A DNA stretch of 64,000 nt from CAYOWK01 sp964407665 (GTDB lineage Bacteria; Pseudomonadota; Alphaproteobacteria; Caulobacterales; Hyphomonadaceae): positions 1-64,000 of the forward strand of contig CAYOWK010000012.1 of NCBI GenBank assembly GCA_964407665.1, read 5' to 3'. Within the stretch, counting starts at the first letter, position 1, and each line of letters opens with the position of its first letter. Below the pieces are notes generated by a model that was not told the DNA's origin, did not search any database, and saw nothing but the letters and a program-made list of their open reading frames with translations. A program made the translations under genes and the position numbers. Below are positions 53,207 through 62,226 of the stretch, piece after piece.

Positions 53207-54511
53207 CTAGCTCTCCGAAGCCAGCTTGTCTGACGAATCTTCCCACAGCGGCCGGGACACGACGGTCGTCTTGCGGCCTTCGCTCAGCCACGCCAGCAGG
53301 GCGGGAAGCGCCATCGGCCGGCCCAGATAATAGCCCTGCGCCAGATCGCATCCCATGATGGTGACAAGCGCCAGCGTCGCCGCGTCCTCGACGCCTTCGG
53401 CGACCACGTCAAACTCCAGGGCATGGCCCAGTTCGATGGTGGAGCGCACAAGCAGCGGGTCGCGGTGGGCGTGCGTGATCTGGGTGATGAACTGCTTGTC
53501 GATCTTCAGTTCGTGCGCGGGCAGCTGCTGGACATAGGCCAGCGACGACATGCCCGATCCGTAGTCATCGATCGCGAGGCGAACGCCAAGATCGGCGAAT
53601 TGCCGGAGCGTCTTCAGCGACGTCTCCCAGTCGCGGATCGCAGCCGTTTCCGTGATCTCGAATGTCATCCGGCCCGTCGATCCCTCGAGCAGGCGGACAG
53701 CGTTCGGCACGAAGACCGGATCGCAGAGCAGCTGGGTCGAGATGTTGACGCTCATGCCGATCGTGTGGCCGGCCAGCTGAAGCGTGCGCGCGTCCGAATT
53801 GGCGCGGGCGAGCACCCATTCGGTGATCTGGCGGATCAGGCCGGTTTCCTCGGCAATGCCGATGAAGGCGTCCGGCGGCACCCGGCCGCGCTTCGGCGAA
53901 TTCCAGCGGAGCAGCGCTTCCACGGCCACGATCTCGCCCGTGCGGGTGCGGACCTGGGGCTGGTAGTGCAGTTCGAGTTCGCCACGATCCAGACCGTCGC
54001 GCAAATCGTCCAGCAGGGAGAGGCGCCCGACCGGGTCGCCGTAGGCTTCCGAAGGGAATTTGCAGACGGGTTCGCCATCCTCCCGCGCCTGGTCCAGCGC
54101 CATTTCTGCGTGGTGCAGCAGAATGTCGGACTCCTGCTCGGCTCCAGACTGTGCGGCGTAGCCGATCCGAACACCGAGATTGATGGCGTGGCCCTGAACG
54201 TCAAGCGGGCGTTCGAGAGCAGTGCGGAGGGCGGCCAGGGTATCGGCGGTGACCGGGATGTCGCTGGTGGCGAGGACGCCCAGAGCGTCCGGTGCTAGGC
54301 GGCCAACGGGCGCTCCGGGAAGGAGCGCACCAAGGCGGCGCGAGAGGCCGGCCATGAACTCTTCGGCGCGCCGGTATCCGATGGCATTGCGCAGGCGGGC
54401 GAAGCGATCAACGCCGACAACAAGCGCTGTATGGGGAGTCAGCGCGTCCGGGGACGAAGCGCAGGCACTCAAGAGATCTTGCCGCGAAAGCATGAAATGC
54501 GTCTCTGCCAC
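53207..54511 (-). CDS. Cyclic-di-GMP phosphodiesterase (EAL) with degenerate GGDEF domain
   Basis: 434 residues without signal or membrane segment. The N-terminal GGDEF-like domain (about 25-165) has RLAPDALG where the GGDEF loop should be, so it cannot make c-di-GMP. The EAL domain (about 180-415) keeps the catalytic set: VAVEALLRW, NISTQLL, FEITETAAI, IDDYGSGMSSLAYVQQLP, ELKIDK and EGVED, so it should hydrolyse c-di-GMP. It is first in a three-gene operon with the kinase and regulator, linking c-di-GMP to the two-component pathway. Regulation of the matrix genes in the window is plausible but not shown. Confidence 0.92.
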   Translation of the reverse strand: MAETHFMLSRQDLLSACASSPDALTPHTALVVGVDRFARLRNAIGYRRAEEFMAGLSRRLGALLPGAPVGRLAPDALGVLATSDIPVTADTLAALRTALERPLDVQGHAINLGVRIGYAAQSGAEQESDILLHHAEMALDQAREDGEPVCKFPSEAYGDPVGRLSLLDDLRDGLDRGELELHYQPQVRTRTGEIVAVEALLRWNSPKRGRVPPDAFIGIAEETGLIRQITEWVLARANSDARTLQLAGHTIGMSVNISTQLLCDPVFVPNAVRLLEGSTGRMTFEITETAAIRDWETSLKTLRQFADLGVRLAIDDYGSGMSSLAYVQQLPAHELKIDKQFITQITHAHRDPLLVRSTIELGHALEFDVVAEGVEDAATLALVTIMGCDLAQGYYLGRPMALPALLAWLSEGRKTTVVSRPLWEDSSDKLASES

Positions 54512-54816
54512 GGGCTCCTGCGCCCCGAATGTGAGGACTGGTCAATCCAGCGCGCTTCCCCCGGAGCAGGCCACTGACAAGCCGCCAGAACACTGCTTAC
54601 ACCGACAGACATAACGTCCAGTGAATCGCATGCTGAAATTTGCTGGATAGTCGTAGTCTGCTTCAGAGACTGTCCTGCACAGCGTCCGGGACAGTAGATC
54701 CGAAGTCCAACGGTCGGCGAACACCGCAAACGACAGGGCTCCTGGCCGGCTGGGCGAGCCTGCCGCTACGGCCGGAGCCGTTGCTGAATTCGGAGTCCGT
54801 ACGGGTTGGGGCCATC
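54512..54816 (-). other. Intergenic region upstream of the EAL operon
   Basis: About 300 bases that should hold the promoter of the EAL-kinase-regulator operon on the minus strand. Short minus-strand frames (54469-54729, 54542-54724) lack support. I found no clear promoter or operator. Confidence 0.4.
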
Positions 54817-54845
54817 CGCGATCCTGCCGGCCCGTCAGGATCGCG
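54817..54845 (-). terminator. Terminator-like hairpin after the subtilase autotransporter gene
   Basis: CGCGATCCTG (54817-54826), 9-base loop, CAGGATCGCG (54836-54845): a perfect 10-bp stem, 24 bases after the stop on the minus strand. A long T tract is missing. Confidence 0.6.
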
Positions 54846-54869
54846 ATAGTATCTGGACGTTCAGGCGGA

Positions 54870-57800
54870 CTAGAAGTTCAGGCGGAACTGGCCGCCGACC
54901 ATCTGTGTTGCGTTCCCGCCCGCGCCAGCCGCCGCTTCGGTCTCGGCGCGGACGAACCCGGCGATCTCCGCCCGGTCGCCCATCACGGGCGCGGCGTAGT
55001 AGGCTTCGAAGGCCAGTTTGCGGGCCCGTCCATCGATCGAGGCCGTCTGCGTCATCGGGCCCAGCAGGCCAAGGCTGCGGTCGGTGACCGAAACGCCGCT
55101 ATAGGCGAGGTCGCCGGTCTCCAGATGAAGCGGCTGCAGTACGGCGAAGCGGACGCGGTCGTTCTTGCCCATCACCCCATGTACGTCCATCGACACCTCG
55201 AACGCCGAGGAGACGATGCCGTCTTCCCCGACAGCAAGAACGTGGGCGCCTGCGCCCTGCGGACGGGTGCGGCCCGATGTCAGCGATCCGCCGAAGCTGA
55301 TCCGGTCGGTCGCGTCCCACTCGGCGGAGAGGGTCAGCGCGTCCGTTTCCGCCGCGCCGGAGAATGCGCCGGGCGCCAGGGACTGGACGCCGAGCAGGCC
55401 CTGCTCCTCACGGAGATAGGTGTAGCCCGCGCCCAGCGTCAGGCCGCCGGCAACGGGTTGCGACCAAGAGAGGTTCGCGGCTGCGGCCTGATAGGGTTTC
55501 AGGCTGTCATAGACGCGCAGCTCTTCGTTCGAGAAGGGCAGGTAGAACGCAGCCTCGAAGGTGCGCTGGGTCATGCCGATGTCGAGCCGGCCCGACCCCA
55601 TCGGGATCTCGGCCTTGCTGTAGCCGCCGCCGGAGGCGAGGCCCAGCAGCGGGTTGACGCCGCCCGACGCCGGATCAAGCCGGCCCGAGCCCGACGCCGC
55701 GCCGCCATTGAGCGCCATCGCGCCGTGGCCGCGGCCAGCGAGGACGCGCATGCCGGTGGGGCCGGTCATCTGGACTTCGGTGGCGAAGGGCAGATCGTCG
55801 GGCTTGCGCGCTTCTCCGTAGGGGAGCGGCGCGATGCTCATCGACATGTCCCAGCCGTAGGGGTTGCCGACATGCCGGCTGGACGAACCCGTGCCCGCGA
55901 AGCCGTTGGTGAAGTTGTCGTAGACGAAGGCCTGCAGGGCCTCCGAGCTGTCGGACAGGCGCAGACGCGTACCGGTGAGCGTCGCGCCAAGCGGCAGGCT
56001 GAAGTCGCGGAAGGTGGCGCCGACGTCTTCATAGACGCTGAGATTGGCGCCGACGGCGTCCCACGCGCGCTGGGTTCCCGGCATCGCGAAGGCGAGCGGC
56101 GTGCGCACAAATCCGCTGCCCGTTGCGGCCAGCTGGTAAAGCTGCGTCACGTCGAGCGGCGACTGCGACGCCGCGATGTTCAGCAGGCCGCGTCCGTAGA
56201 TCTCGTCCACGCCCGGCGCGCCAAGGTCGGTGGCCGTCTGGAGAAGGATGTCGACGGTCTCGCCCGGATGCTGTTTCAGCCAGCCCCAGCGATCCTGCAG
56301 GAGGGCGGCTGCGCCCGACACCATCGGGGCCGCGTAGGACGTGCCGGACCGGCGTTCTACGCCGCCATTGCCGTCGGACACCAGGATCCACTCGCCGGGA
56401 GCGACGAGGTAGCGATTCATCAGCTCGTCGCCGGCGTTGCAGACGCCCGCAAGCGTGAAGCAGGCCGAGCCCGGCGTGTTCGAGAAGGCCGAGATCTGGC
56501 CGGTCGGCCCGATGGAGCCGACAACGATGATGTTGGCGCCGGCCGCGTCGGTCCAGTCGATGTTCTGGGTCTGCGCAATGCCCTGGTTGCCCGCGGCGTG
56601 CACGAACACGGCGCTGTCGCTCAGCGCCTTCAGGGACTGGGCCGAATAGACGCTCGCCCAGTCATTGTGGAAGGCGTAGTCAGGCACGCCGAGCGACATG
56701 TTGACGACCCCGGCGCCGGCGCCGATCACGGCCTCCATGCCGAGGCGGATGTCTTTCCAGCCAGCCGAGCGCGTCTCGTCGAAGGGGTTGTAGGCGGCGA
56801 TCGTGGCGCCCGGCGCAAGGCCCATCGCGCCGCGTCCGTCGTGCGATGCGGCGAGCAGGCCGGCAACGGCGGCGCCGTGGCTGTTGAGGTCAAGATCATA
56901 GCCGCCGGACATGACCAGACGGCCGCCCAGATCGGTCAGGTTCGCGATCTGGAAGTCGACGACGCCGATGACCGTGTCCGACCCGGTGCTGACCGAGCGC
57001 GACAGCGCCGGCGACCAGTTCGTCACGCCCATCCAGTAGTCATACTGGTCCCGGCCCGAGAACTGCTGCAGGCCGTCGCGCCAGTCGAGCATGAAGCGGA
57101 ACTGGTCGAGGCTGGACAGCCGCGCGTAGGCCGTGGGGTCGTTCTGGTCGAGACCGTAGCGATCGAACACGCCGGCCGCGAAGCCGTCCCAGAACGACTG
57201 CCCCGTCTGCGTTGTGACGGCGGAATTCCAGAAGTACTGGGACTGCAGGACAAACCCGGCGAACTGCAGGCCGGCGCCCAGTTCGGCTGCGGTCGCCGCC
57301 TCGAACGGGAAGATGTCGCCGTAGGCCGCCTGGGTCGATCCCTCGAACGGGAAGATGTCGCCATAGAAGGGGAAAATATCCCCATAGGCGGCCTGGCTTG
57401 AGCCTTCGAACGGGAAGATGTCGCCGTAGAACGGGAAGATGTCGCCATACGAGGCCGCGGCCTTGCCGGCGAACGGGAAGATATCTCCGTAGAACGGGAA
57501 GATATCGCCGTAGGAGGCTTTGCTCGCGCCTTCGAACGGAAAAATGTCGCCATAGGCCGCTTTGCCGGACCCGGCGAAGGGGAAGATGTCCCCATAGAAT
57601 GGGAAGATGTCGCCATAGGAGGCTTTGGCCTCACCGGCGAAGGGGAAGATGTCCCCATAGAATGGGAAGATGTCGCCATAGGAGGCTTNNNNNNNNNNNN
57701 NNNNNNNNNNNNNNNNNNNNNNNNNNNNNNNNNNNNNNNNNNNNNNNNNNNNNNNNNNNNNNNNNNNNNNNNNNNNNNNNNNNNNNNNTGGCCTCGCCGG

Positions 57801-57981
57801 CGAAGGGGAAGATGTCCCCGTAGAACGGGAAGATGTCGCCATAGGCGGCTTCAAGTCGGACACCCGACGACACCGTCTCGGCTGGATCGTCAGCGAAAGC
57901 CGCTGGCGCCGCAACAAAGGCCCCGGCTACCGCCAGGGTCAACGGCGCAACAGTCGTCAGCAGATGACGCACAGCTTTCAT
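54870..57981 (-). CDS. Secreted subtilase (S8) autotransporter with N-terminal YGDIFPF repeats, split by an assembly gap
   Basis: Signal peptide from ATG 57981 (MKAVRHLLTTVAPLTLAVAG, cleavage near AFA/D; GGGGA upstream). Then comes an array of YGDIFPF heptads. Twelve are visible after the gap and two before it, mostly in pairs joined by short linkers such as AGEAKAS or EGSSQAA. An S8 protease domain follows with Asp in VIGVVDFQIANL, His in NSHGAAVAGLLAA and Ser in GTSYAAPMVSGAAALL. The C-terminal 300 residues form a type V-like beta-barrel ending in GGQFRLNF. The 100 N at 57689-57788 puts the two sides in different frames, so the gap length is nominal. The protein should be exported and either anchored or released at the surface. 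The function of the heptads is unknown to me. Confidence 0.88.
57301..57848 (-). repeat. Tandem 63-bp / 42-bp repeat array encoding YGDIFPF heptads
   Basis: The basic 21-base unit encodes YGDIFPF. It is usually doubled, giving a 63-base unit with a 7-residue linker; two units carry a single heptad. In protein order the arrangement is 2, gap, 2, 2, 1, 2, 2, 2, 1. The two 63-base units next to the gap are almost identical in DNA, while distal ones differ in synonymous positions, so the array is still being homogenised near the gap. Confidence 0.95.
57689..57788. other. Assembly gap (100 N) inside the repeat array
   Basis: Exactly 100 N within near-identical tandem units, the size used for gaps of unknown length. 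The true number of heptads is therefore unknown, and reading frames on either side do not join through 100 bases. Confidence 0.97.
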
Positions 57982-58465
57982 GGTGTCCCCGCCCACGCCT
58001 GGGCGCTCCAAATCAGGTCCGCGGATTCCCCACCCACGCGACACGAATTCCACCGGAGAGCGATTATGAGCAGCCAGACATGCAGCTCGCCCACTCTGTC
58101 CCCGACGTTGGTAACCATCTATTAATGTTAGCAAAATGTCAAGGATTTCCGGCGGATTTGACGAAATTTGCTTGCGGCGTCTATTTCGTTGCGCGACCCC
58201 CGGGTGTAGACGCCCCCGCGCACATCTGATTCGCCATTCGCGAGACATTTTATTGCGCTGCTGACGATCCTGAAACACCCGGGTCAGTCGCGCTCGGACA
58301 TGAGCAGCCTGTTCGAACTCTCCCCAGCACGGAAGCCTGCCGTAACGTATGGTTGCGGTTGCGAACCAGGCGCGGCCCGGCGCGGGGCGTTTGCGCACGC
58401 CCCGGCTGATGTGGCATGCCGTCAGGCCGGCCCGGACGGGGCCGCATGGGCAGGGAGGTCACGAT
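57982..58465. promoter_or_regulatory. Divergent promoter region, subtilase autotransporter / TetR regulator
   Basis: About 480 bases between divergent genes, with an unusually AT-rich patch around 58115-58170. On the minus strand TTGACATTTTGC with a downstream TTAATAG offers a -35 for the autotransporter. On the plus strand TTGACG (58158-58163) and CTATTTC (58181-58187) are spaced like alphaproteobacterial vegetative promoters. These calls are tentative. The nearby TetR protein could bind here. Confidence 0.35.
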
Positions 58466-59179
58466 TTGACTGTCGGTTCTGGCGAGGCGCAGCCCACCCG
58501 GCCGGTCTCCGCACGCACAAATGTCGAGCGCTCGGCCTCGACGCGGGAGAAGATCATCAACGCGGTGATCGCGATCCTGGTGGAGAGCGGCTACAGCAGT
58601 CTCACCAACGCCCAGATCACGCTGCGCGCCGGCATCAGCAGCGGCGCGCTCATGCACCATTTCCCGTCACGGACCGATCTGCTTGTCGCCTGCGTGGAGA
58701 CCGCCTACGCCCGCCTCTGCGCCTTCCGGGAGCGCCAGCTGAGCAGGCTCGACCCCGGGCTGCCGCGTTTCCGCGCCATCATAGACCTCGCCTGGGCGAC
58801 GGCCCGGATCCCCGAAGGCGTCGCGTGCAACGAAGTCCGCATCGGCGCCCGCAGCGATCCCGACCTTGCCTCGGCGACATCGGCGGCGCTTACCCGCATT
58901 GCAGACGACTATGGGCGCTTTGTCGGCCGCCTGATCCGCCAGGCCGGTCTTGAAGCCACCCACGAGCTACAGGGCCTGTCGTCAACGACGGCCATGGCCG
59001 TGCGCTCGCTGGCGATCGACCAGCACACGTATTCCAACGGCCAGATGGTCGACAACATCCTTGTCAGCCTGCGGACCCTTCGCGAGCAGCTGATCATGGC
59101 CCAGCTGGGGCCAGGCGCCGGGCAGGACCCGCGCATTGCGTTTGTGGCCGTCGAGGACGCGCCGCTTCAGGCCGACTGA
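58466..59179 (+). CDS. TetR-family transcriptional regulator
   Basis: 237 residues from TTG 58466, chosen for GGGAGG at 58453-58458; frames open from 58349 but the first part is not protein-like. The N-terminal helix-turn-helix reads TREKIINAVIAILVESGYSS, LTNAQITLRAGISSGALMHH and FPSRTDLLVACVETAYARL, the standard TetR DNA-binding domain. The C-terminal ligand domain is unassigned. It diverges from the subtilase autotransporter and precedes the PHA cluster on the same strand; either could be its target. Confidence 0.88.
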   Translation: MTVGSGEAQPTRPVSARTNVERSASTREKIINAVIAILVESGYSSLTNAQITLRAGISSGALMHHFPSRTDLLVACVETAYARLCAFRERQLSRLDPGLPRFRAIIDLAWATARIPEGVACNEVRIGARSDPDLASATSAALTRIADDYGRFVGRLIRQAGLEATHELQGLSSTTAMAVRSLAIDQHTYSNGQMVDNILVSLRTLREQLIMAQLGPGAGQDPRIAFVAVEDAPLQAD

Positions 59180-59188
59180 GGCGGCGGT

Positions 59189-59743
59189 TTAGGGTCGCCC
59201 GGCGCAGGCCGGGCACCGGCAGTTTGCGCCGATCTTGGCCTCGAAGAATTCGGTCCCGTAATTGTAGGCCAGCTCCTCGCCCGGCTCGATGTCGCGCAGT
59301 GCGTCGATGAATATCTGCTCGCCCTCGATGTTGGCCTCACAGTTCGGCGCACAGGAGTGGTTGATGTAGCGGGCCCTGTTCCATCGCGGCGCCCCGTCAA
59401 TCCATACGCCCTCTCCGATATCGAACAGGTAGGAGGAGCGGCTGACCTCGTAGGCGGCCTCGTCCAGCCTCACGCCGATATACTCTATGACTCTGGAGCC
59501 TGCGGGGATGACCTCCTCCGCAAAGAGGCCCAGCCCCGCGCTGGCGCGCCGGACCTTCAACCGGAAACGGCTGTGACCGGCGTTGGCGGGGGGGAGCGTA
59601 TCGGTCGCGTTCGGCAAGGAAACCCCGGCAGGAAACGTTTGGCGCCCAGAGATAGCGTGAAGCGACCACGGCGCCACGCGCAGATCAGCGCAGATGCGTC
59701 TGTGCAGGTCTGACGACGCAGTGTTGACCCCAGTCAAGTACAT
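59189..59743 (-). CDS. SET-domain lysine methyltransferase-like protein
   Basis: Up to 184 residues from ATG 59743; a shorter form from TTG 59617 (142 residues) fits the core better. SET landmarks: SAGLGLFAEEVIPAGSRVIE, the cofactor-binding RYINHSCAPNCEANIEGEQI, catalytic-tyrosine region ELAYNYGTEFF and a post-SET zinc motif NCRCPACAGRP. Bacterial SET proteins methylate lysines of ribosomal, chromatin-like or other proteins. The target is unknown. Only 26 bases separate its longest start from the divergent phaC, within which lies a 16-bp palindrome (59745-59760). Confidence 0.9.
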   Translation of the reverse strand: MYLTGVNTASSDLHRRICADLRVAPWSLHAISGRQTFPAGVSLPNATDTLPPANAGHSRFRLKVRRASAGLGLFAEEVIPAGSRVIEYIGVRLDEAAYEVSRSSYLFDIGEGVWIDGAPRWNRARYINHSCAPNCEANIEGEQIFIDALRDIEPGEELAYNYGTEFFEAKIGANCRCPACAGRP

Positions 59744-59769
59744 CGCGCCCGGCCGGGCGCTAATGGCTC

Positions 59770-61551
59770 ATGCCGTTCGATCCTTCCAGCAGGAATGAGG
59801 CCAATGCCTGGCGCGGCGCATCCGCACCGGAGTCGCATCGTCCCTCGCTGTCCGATCTGGACCGTGTCCTGCGCGGCAGGTTCGGGGCTGTTACCGGAGG
59901 CCAGTCGCCATGGGCGGCGTTTCAGGCGTGGGAGGACTGGGCCTTCCATCTCTCGGTGTCGCCGGGGCGGCAGATGGAACTGGCATGGCAGGCCTGGCAG
60001 GCGGCTGTAGCCCTTGTCCGCCAGACCGGCGACCGTCCGGCTGACGCGTGGGCTTTCCCCCCGCCCCATGGCGACCGCCGGTTCCGTCATGACCCGTGGT
60101 CTCGCTACCCTTACAACTTCCTGGCGCAGACCCAGCTTGCCATGGAGGCGCAATGGCGCGCGGCGACGGACGGCGTGCGAGGCGTCGCCACCCATCACCA
60201 GCGGCGGGTGGAGTTCATGGGACGCTTTATGCTCAATTGCATGGCGCCTGCGAACTTCCCCTGGAGCAATCCGGAGGTGATCGATGCCGCAATCCGCACG
60301 GGAGGCGCCAACTTCGTGCAGGGCGCTTCGCTGCTGGCTGAGGATGTCCGCCGCCTGAACAACGGCGAGAAGCTCGCGGGCCTGGATGGCTTCGTGGTTG
60401 GCCAGACGATGGGCGCGACGCCCGGAGAAGTTGTGTTCCGGAACGAGCTTTTCGAGCTGATCCAGTACGCGCCCCTGTCGGAGACGGTGCATGCCGAGCC
60501 CGTTCTGATCGTGCCGGCCTGGATCATGAAGTTCTACATTCTCGACCTCGAACCGGAGCAGTCGCTTGTCCGCTATCTCCTCGAGAATGGGCGTACCGTC
60601 TTCATCATGTCCTGGCGCAATCCAGGGCCGGACATGGCCGATACGGCGTTCGACTCCTACCGGTCCAGCGGCGTGATGGCCGCAATCGATGAAGTCTGCC
60701 GGATCACGGGCGCCAGCAGGATTCACGCAGCAGGCTACTGCCTCGGCGGAACAGTCCTGGCGATTGCAGCGGCCGCGATGGACCGCGCCAATGACCAGCG
60801 CCTGAAGTCGCTGACATTCCTCGCCGCCCAGACTGACTTCGAGGAGGCGGGCGAGCTCATGATGTTCATAGACGAGAGCCAGCTCTCGCTTCTCGAAGAC
60901 ATGATGCGACTGGCAGGGTATCTGGATTCCCGGAACATGGCCGGAGCCTTCTACGCGCTGCGCGCCAACGAGATGGTCTTTTCCCGTTTTGTCGAGCGCT
61001 ACCTTCTGGGGTCGCCGCCAGCGCCCTCGGCGCTCGACGCCTGGCTTGCCGACGCGACCCGCATGCCAGCGCGCATGCATGGCGAGTATCTTCGAAAACT
61101 GTTCCTCGACAACGAACTCGCCCACGGCGCCTTTCGTGTTGGCGGTTCGGTTGTCGCGCTGAAGGACATTCATGCGCCCGTATTTGCGCTCGGAGCAGAG
61201 CGTGACCATATCGCGCCCTGGCAATCGGTGCAGAAGATCCAGCTCTACGGCGCCGCCGACACAACCTTTGTCCTGACGGGCGGCGGCCACAACACCAGCG
61301 TTGTCAGTCCGCCCGGCAAGCCCGGCGCCTACTACTACGCCGAGGACCGTCCCACCCAGTGTCCGGACGACTATCTCGACGCTGATGCCTGGCTTGCGCG
61401 CGCCGGAAGGCGGGATGGATCGTGGTGGCCGGAGTGGCTCGCCTGGCTCGGCAGGAATTCCAGCGGCCGTCTCGTCGCGCCCCCCGTCGCCCGGCGGCGC
61501 GGACGTGAGCCCCGTGTGGCGGCTCCGGGCCAGTACGTCCATTTGCGCTGA
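59770..61551 (+). CDS. phaC: Class I-type poly(3-hydroxyalkanoate) synthase PhaC
   Basis: 593 residues, right for class I PhaC. N-terminal domain with FMLNCMAPANFPWSNPEVID near 150. The alpha/beta-hydrolase core has the lipase-like box AAGYCLGGT with catalytic Cys near 323, Asp in LGAERDHIAPW near 478 and His in GGGHNTSVVSPP near 506. It polymerises hydroxyacyl-CoA into storage granules. No phaA/phaB or phasin gene of the usual kind is adjacent, though two small genes follow. The start codon has only a weak ribosome site. Confidence 0.93.
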   Translation: MPFDPSSRNEANAWRGASAPESHRPSLSDLDRVLRGRFGAVTGGQSPWAAFQAWEDWAFHLSVSPGRQMELAWQAWQAAVALVRQTGDRPADAWAFPPPHGDRRFRHDPWSRYPYNFLAQTQLAMEAQWRAATDGVRGVATHHQRRVEFMGRFMLNCMAPANFPWSNPEVIDAAIRTGGANFVQGASLLAEDVRRLNNGEKLAGLDGFVVGQTMGATPGEVVFRNELFELIQYAPLSETVHAEPVLIVPAWIMKFYILDLEPEQSLVRYLLENGRTVFIMSWRNPGPDMADTAFDSYRSSGVMAAIDEVCRITGASRIHAAGYCLGGTVLAIAAAAMDRANDQRLKSLTFLAAQTDFEEAGELMMFIDESQLSLLEDMMRLAGYLDSRNMAGAFYALRANEMVFSRFVERYLLGSPPAPSALDAWLADATRMPARMHGEYLRKLFLDNELAHGAFRVGGSVVALKDIHAPVFALGAERDHIAPWQSVQKIQLYGAADTTFVLTGGGHNTSVVSPPGKPGAYYYAEDRPTQCPDDYLDADAWLARAGRRDGSWWPEWLAWLGRNSSGRLVAPPVARRRGREPRVAAPGQYVHLR

Positions 61552-61576
61552 AGGCGCGGGATCAGACTGTCCAGCG

Positions 61577-62155
61577 ATGACCGACCCGACGAATACCCCT
61601 GACAAGGCGCCTGCACTTGTGGAGCTTCGGCTCGAGTCGGCGGCCCAGTTGTTCGATCCATATGACCCGGTTCCGCTTCCCACGAGAGATCTTGCGCCAG
61701 CCGTCGAGGGGTTCGTGGTGGGGTGGGCGCGCGAGCTGCCCGCTGATCGAGGGTTGCGTATCCGTATTCACCTGACCGAAGGAGAGGCAGGCGTCGATCG
61801 CGATCACCTGCGGCTGGCGGTGTCGCGGCATTTCGAGACGCGCGCGCAGCGGATCCGGGGCGACCGAGACCAGTTGCTGCGGGTCGGCCAGATATCGCTT
61901 GCCATCGGTCTGGCTGTGCTGGCGGTCTGCATGCTGGCGCGCCAGGCGTTGCATGCTGTGGTCGGAGGCGCTCTTGCCGATATCGGCGGCGAGGCGCTTC
62001 TCATCCTCGGATCGGTCGCCAACTGGAGACCGCTGGAGATCTTTCTCTACGACTGGTGGCCAATCGACCAGAAGCGCCGCCTGTTTGAGCGTCTGGCGCG
62101 CGCCGGGATCGAGATCATCCCTGACACGGGATCGAAGCGTGATCAGGCTGCTTGA
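61577..62155 (+). CDS. Two-helix membrane protein of unknown function
   Basis: 192 residues from ATG 61577. The N-terminal half is soluble and acidic (FDPYDPVPLPTRDLAPAVEG, FVVGWARELPADRGLRIRIH). Two hydrophobic segments follow: ISLAIGLAVLAVCMLARQAL and GGEALLILGSVANWRPLEIF. The end is basic-amphipathic (WPIDQKRRLFERLARAGIEI). It lies 25 bases after phaC on the same strand. I do not recognise a characterised family. Confidence 0.72.
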   Translation: MTDPTNTPDKAPALVELRLESAAQLFDPYDPVPLPTRDLAPAVEGFVVGWARELPADRGLRIRIHLTEGEAGVDRDHLRLAVSRHFETRAQRIRGDRDQLLRVGQISLAIGLAVLAVCMLARQALHAVVGGALADIGGEALLILGSVANWRPLEIFLYDWWPIDQKRRLFERLARAGIEIIPDTGSKRDQAA

Positions 62156-62226
62156 CCGCGGTCAATCGCCCCGCGTCCGGGCGGCGCTCTGATGCTCAAA
62201 CGGTCCAGCATCGAGGAGCACGGGAT

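Noticed and set aside
55125..57401. 758-codon plus-strand open frame antisense to the subtilase autotransporter
   Set aside because: The opposite strand has signal, catalytic triad and barrel; this frame has no recognisable domain and shadow-like composition.
57301..57848. Repeat array considered as a CRISPR
   Set aside because: Units are directly adjacent, in frame and encode a heptad; there are no unique spacers or cas genes.
59734..61683. 649-codon minus-strand open frame antisense to phaC
   Set aside because: PhaC has its full catalytic set on the other strand; this frame is a shadow.
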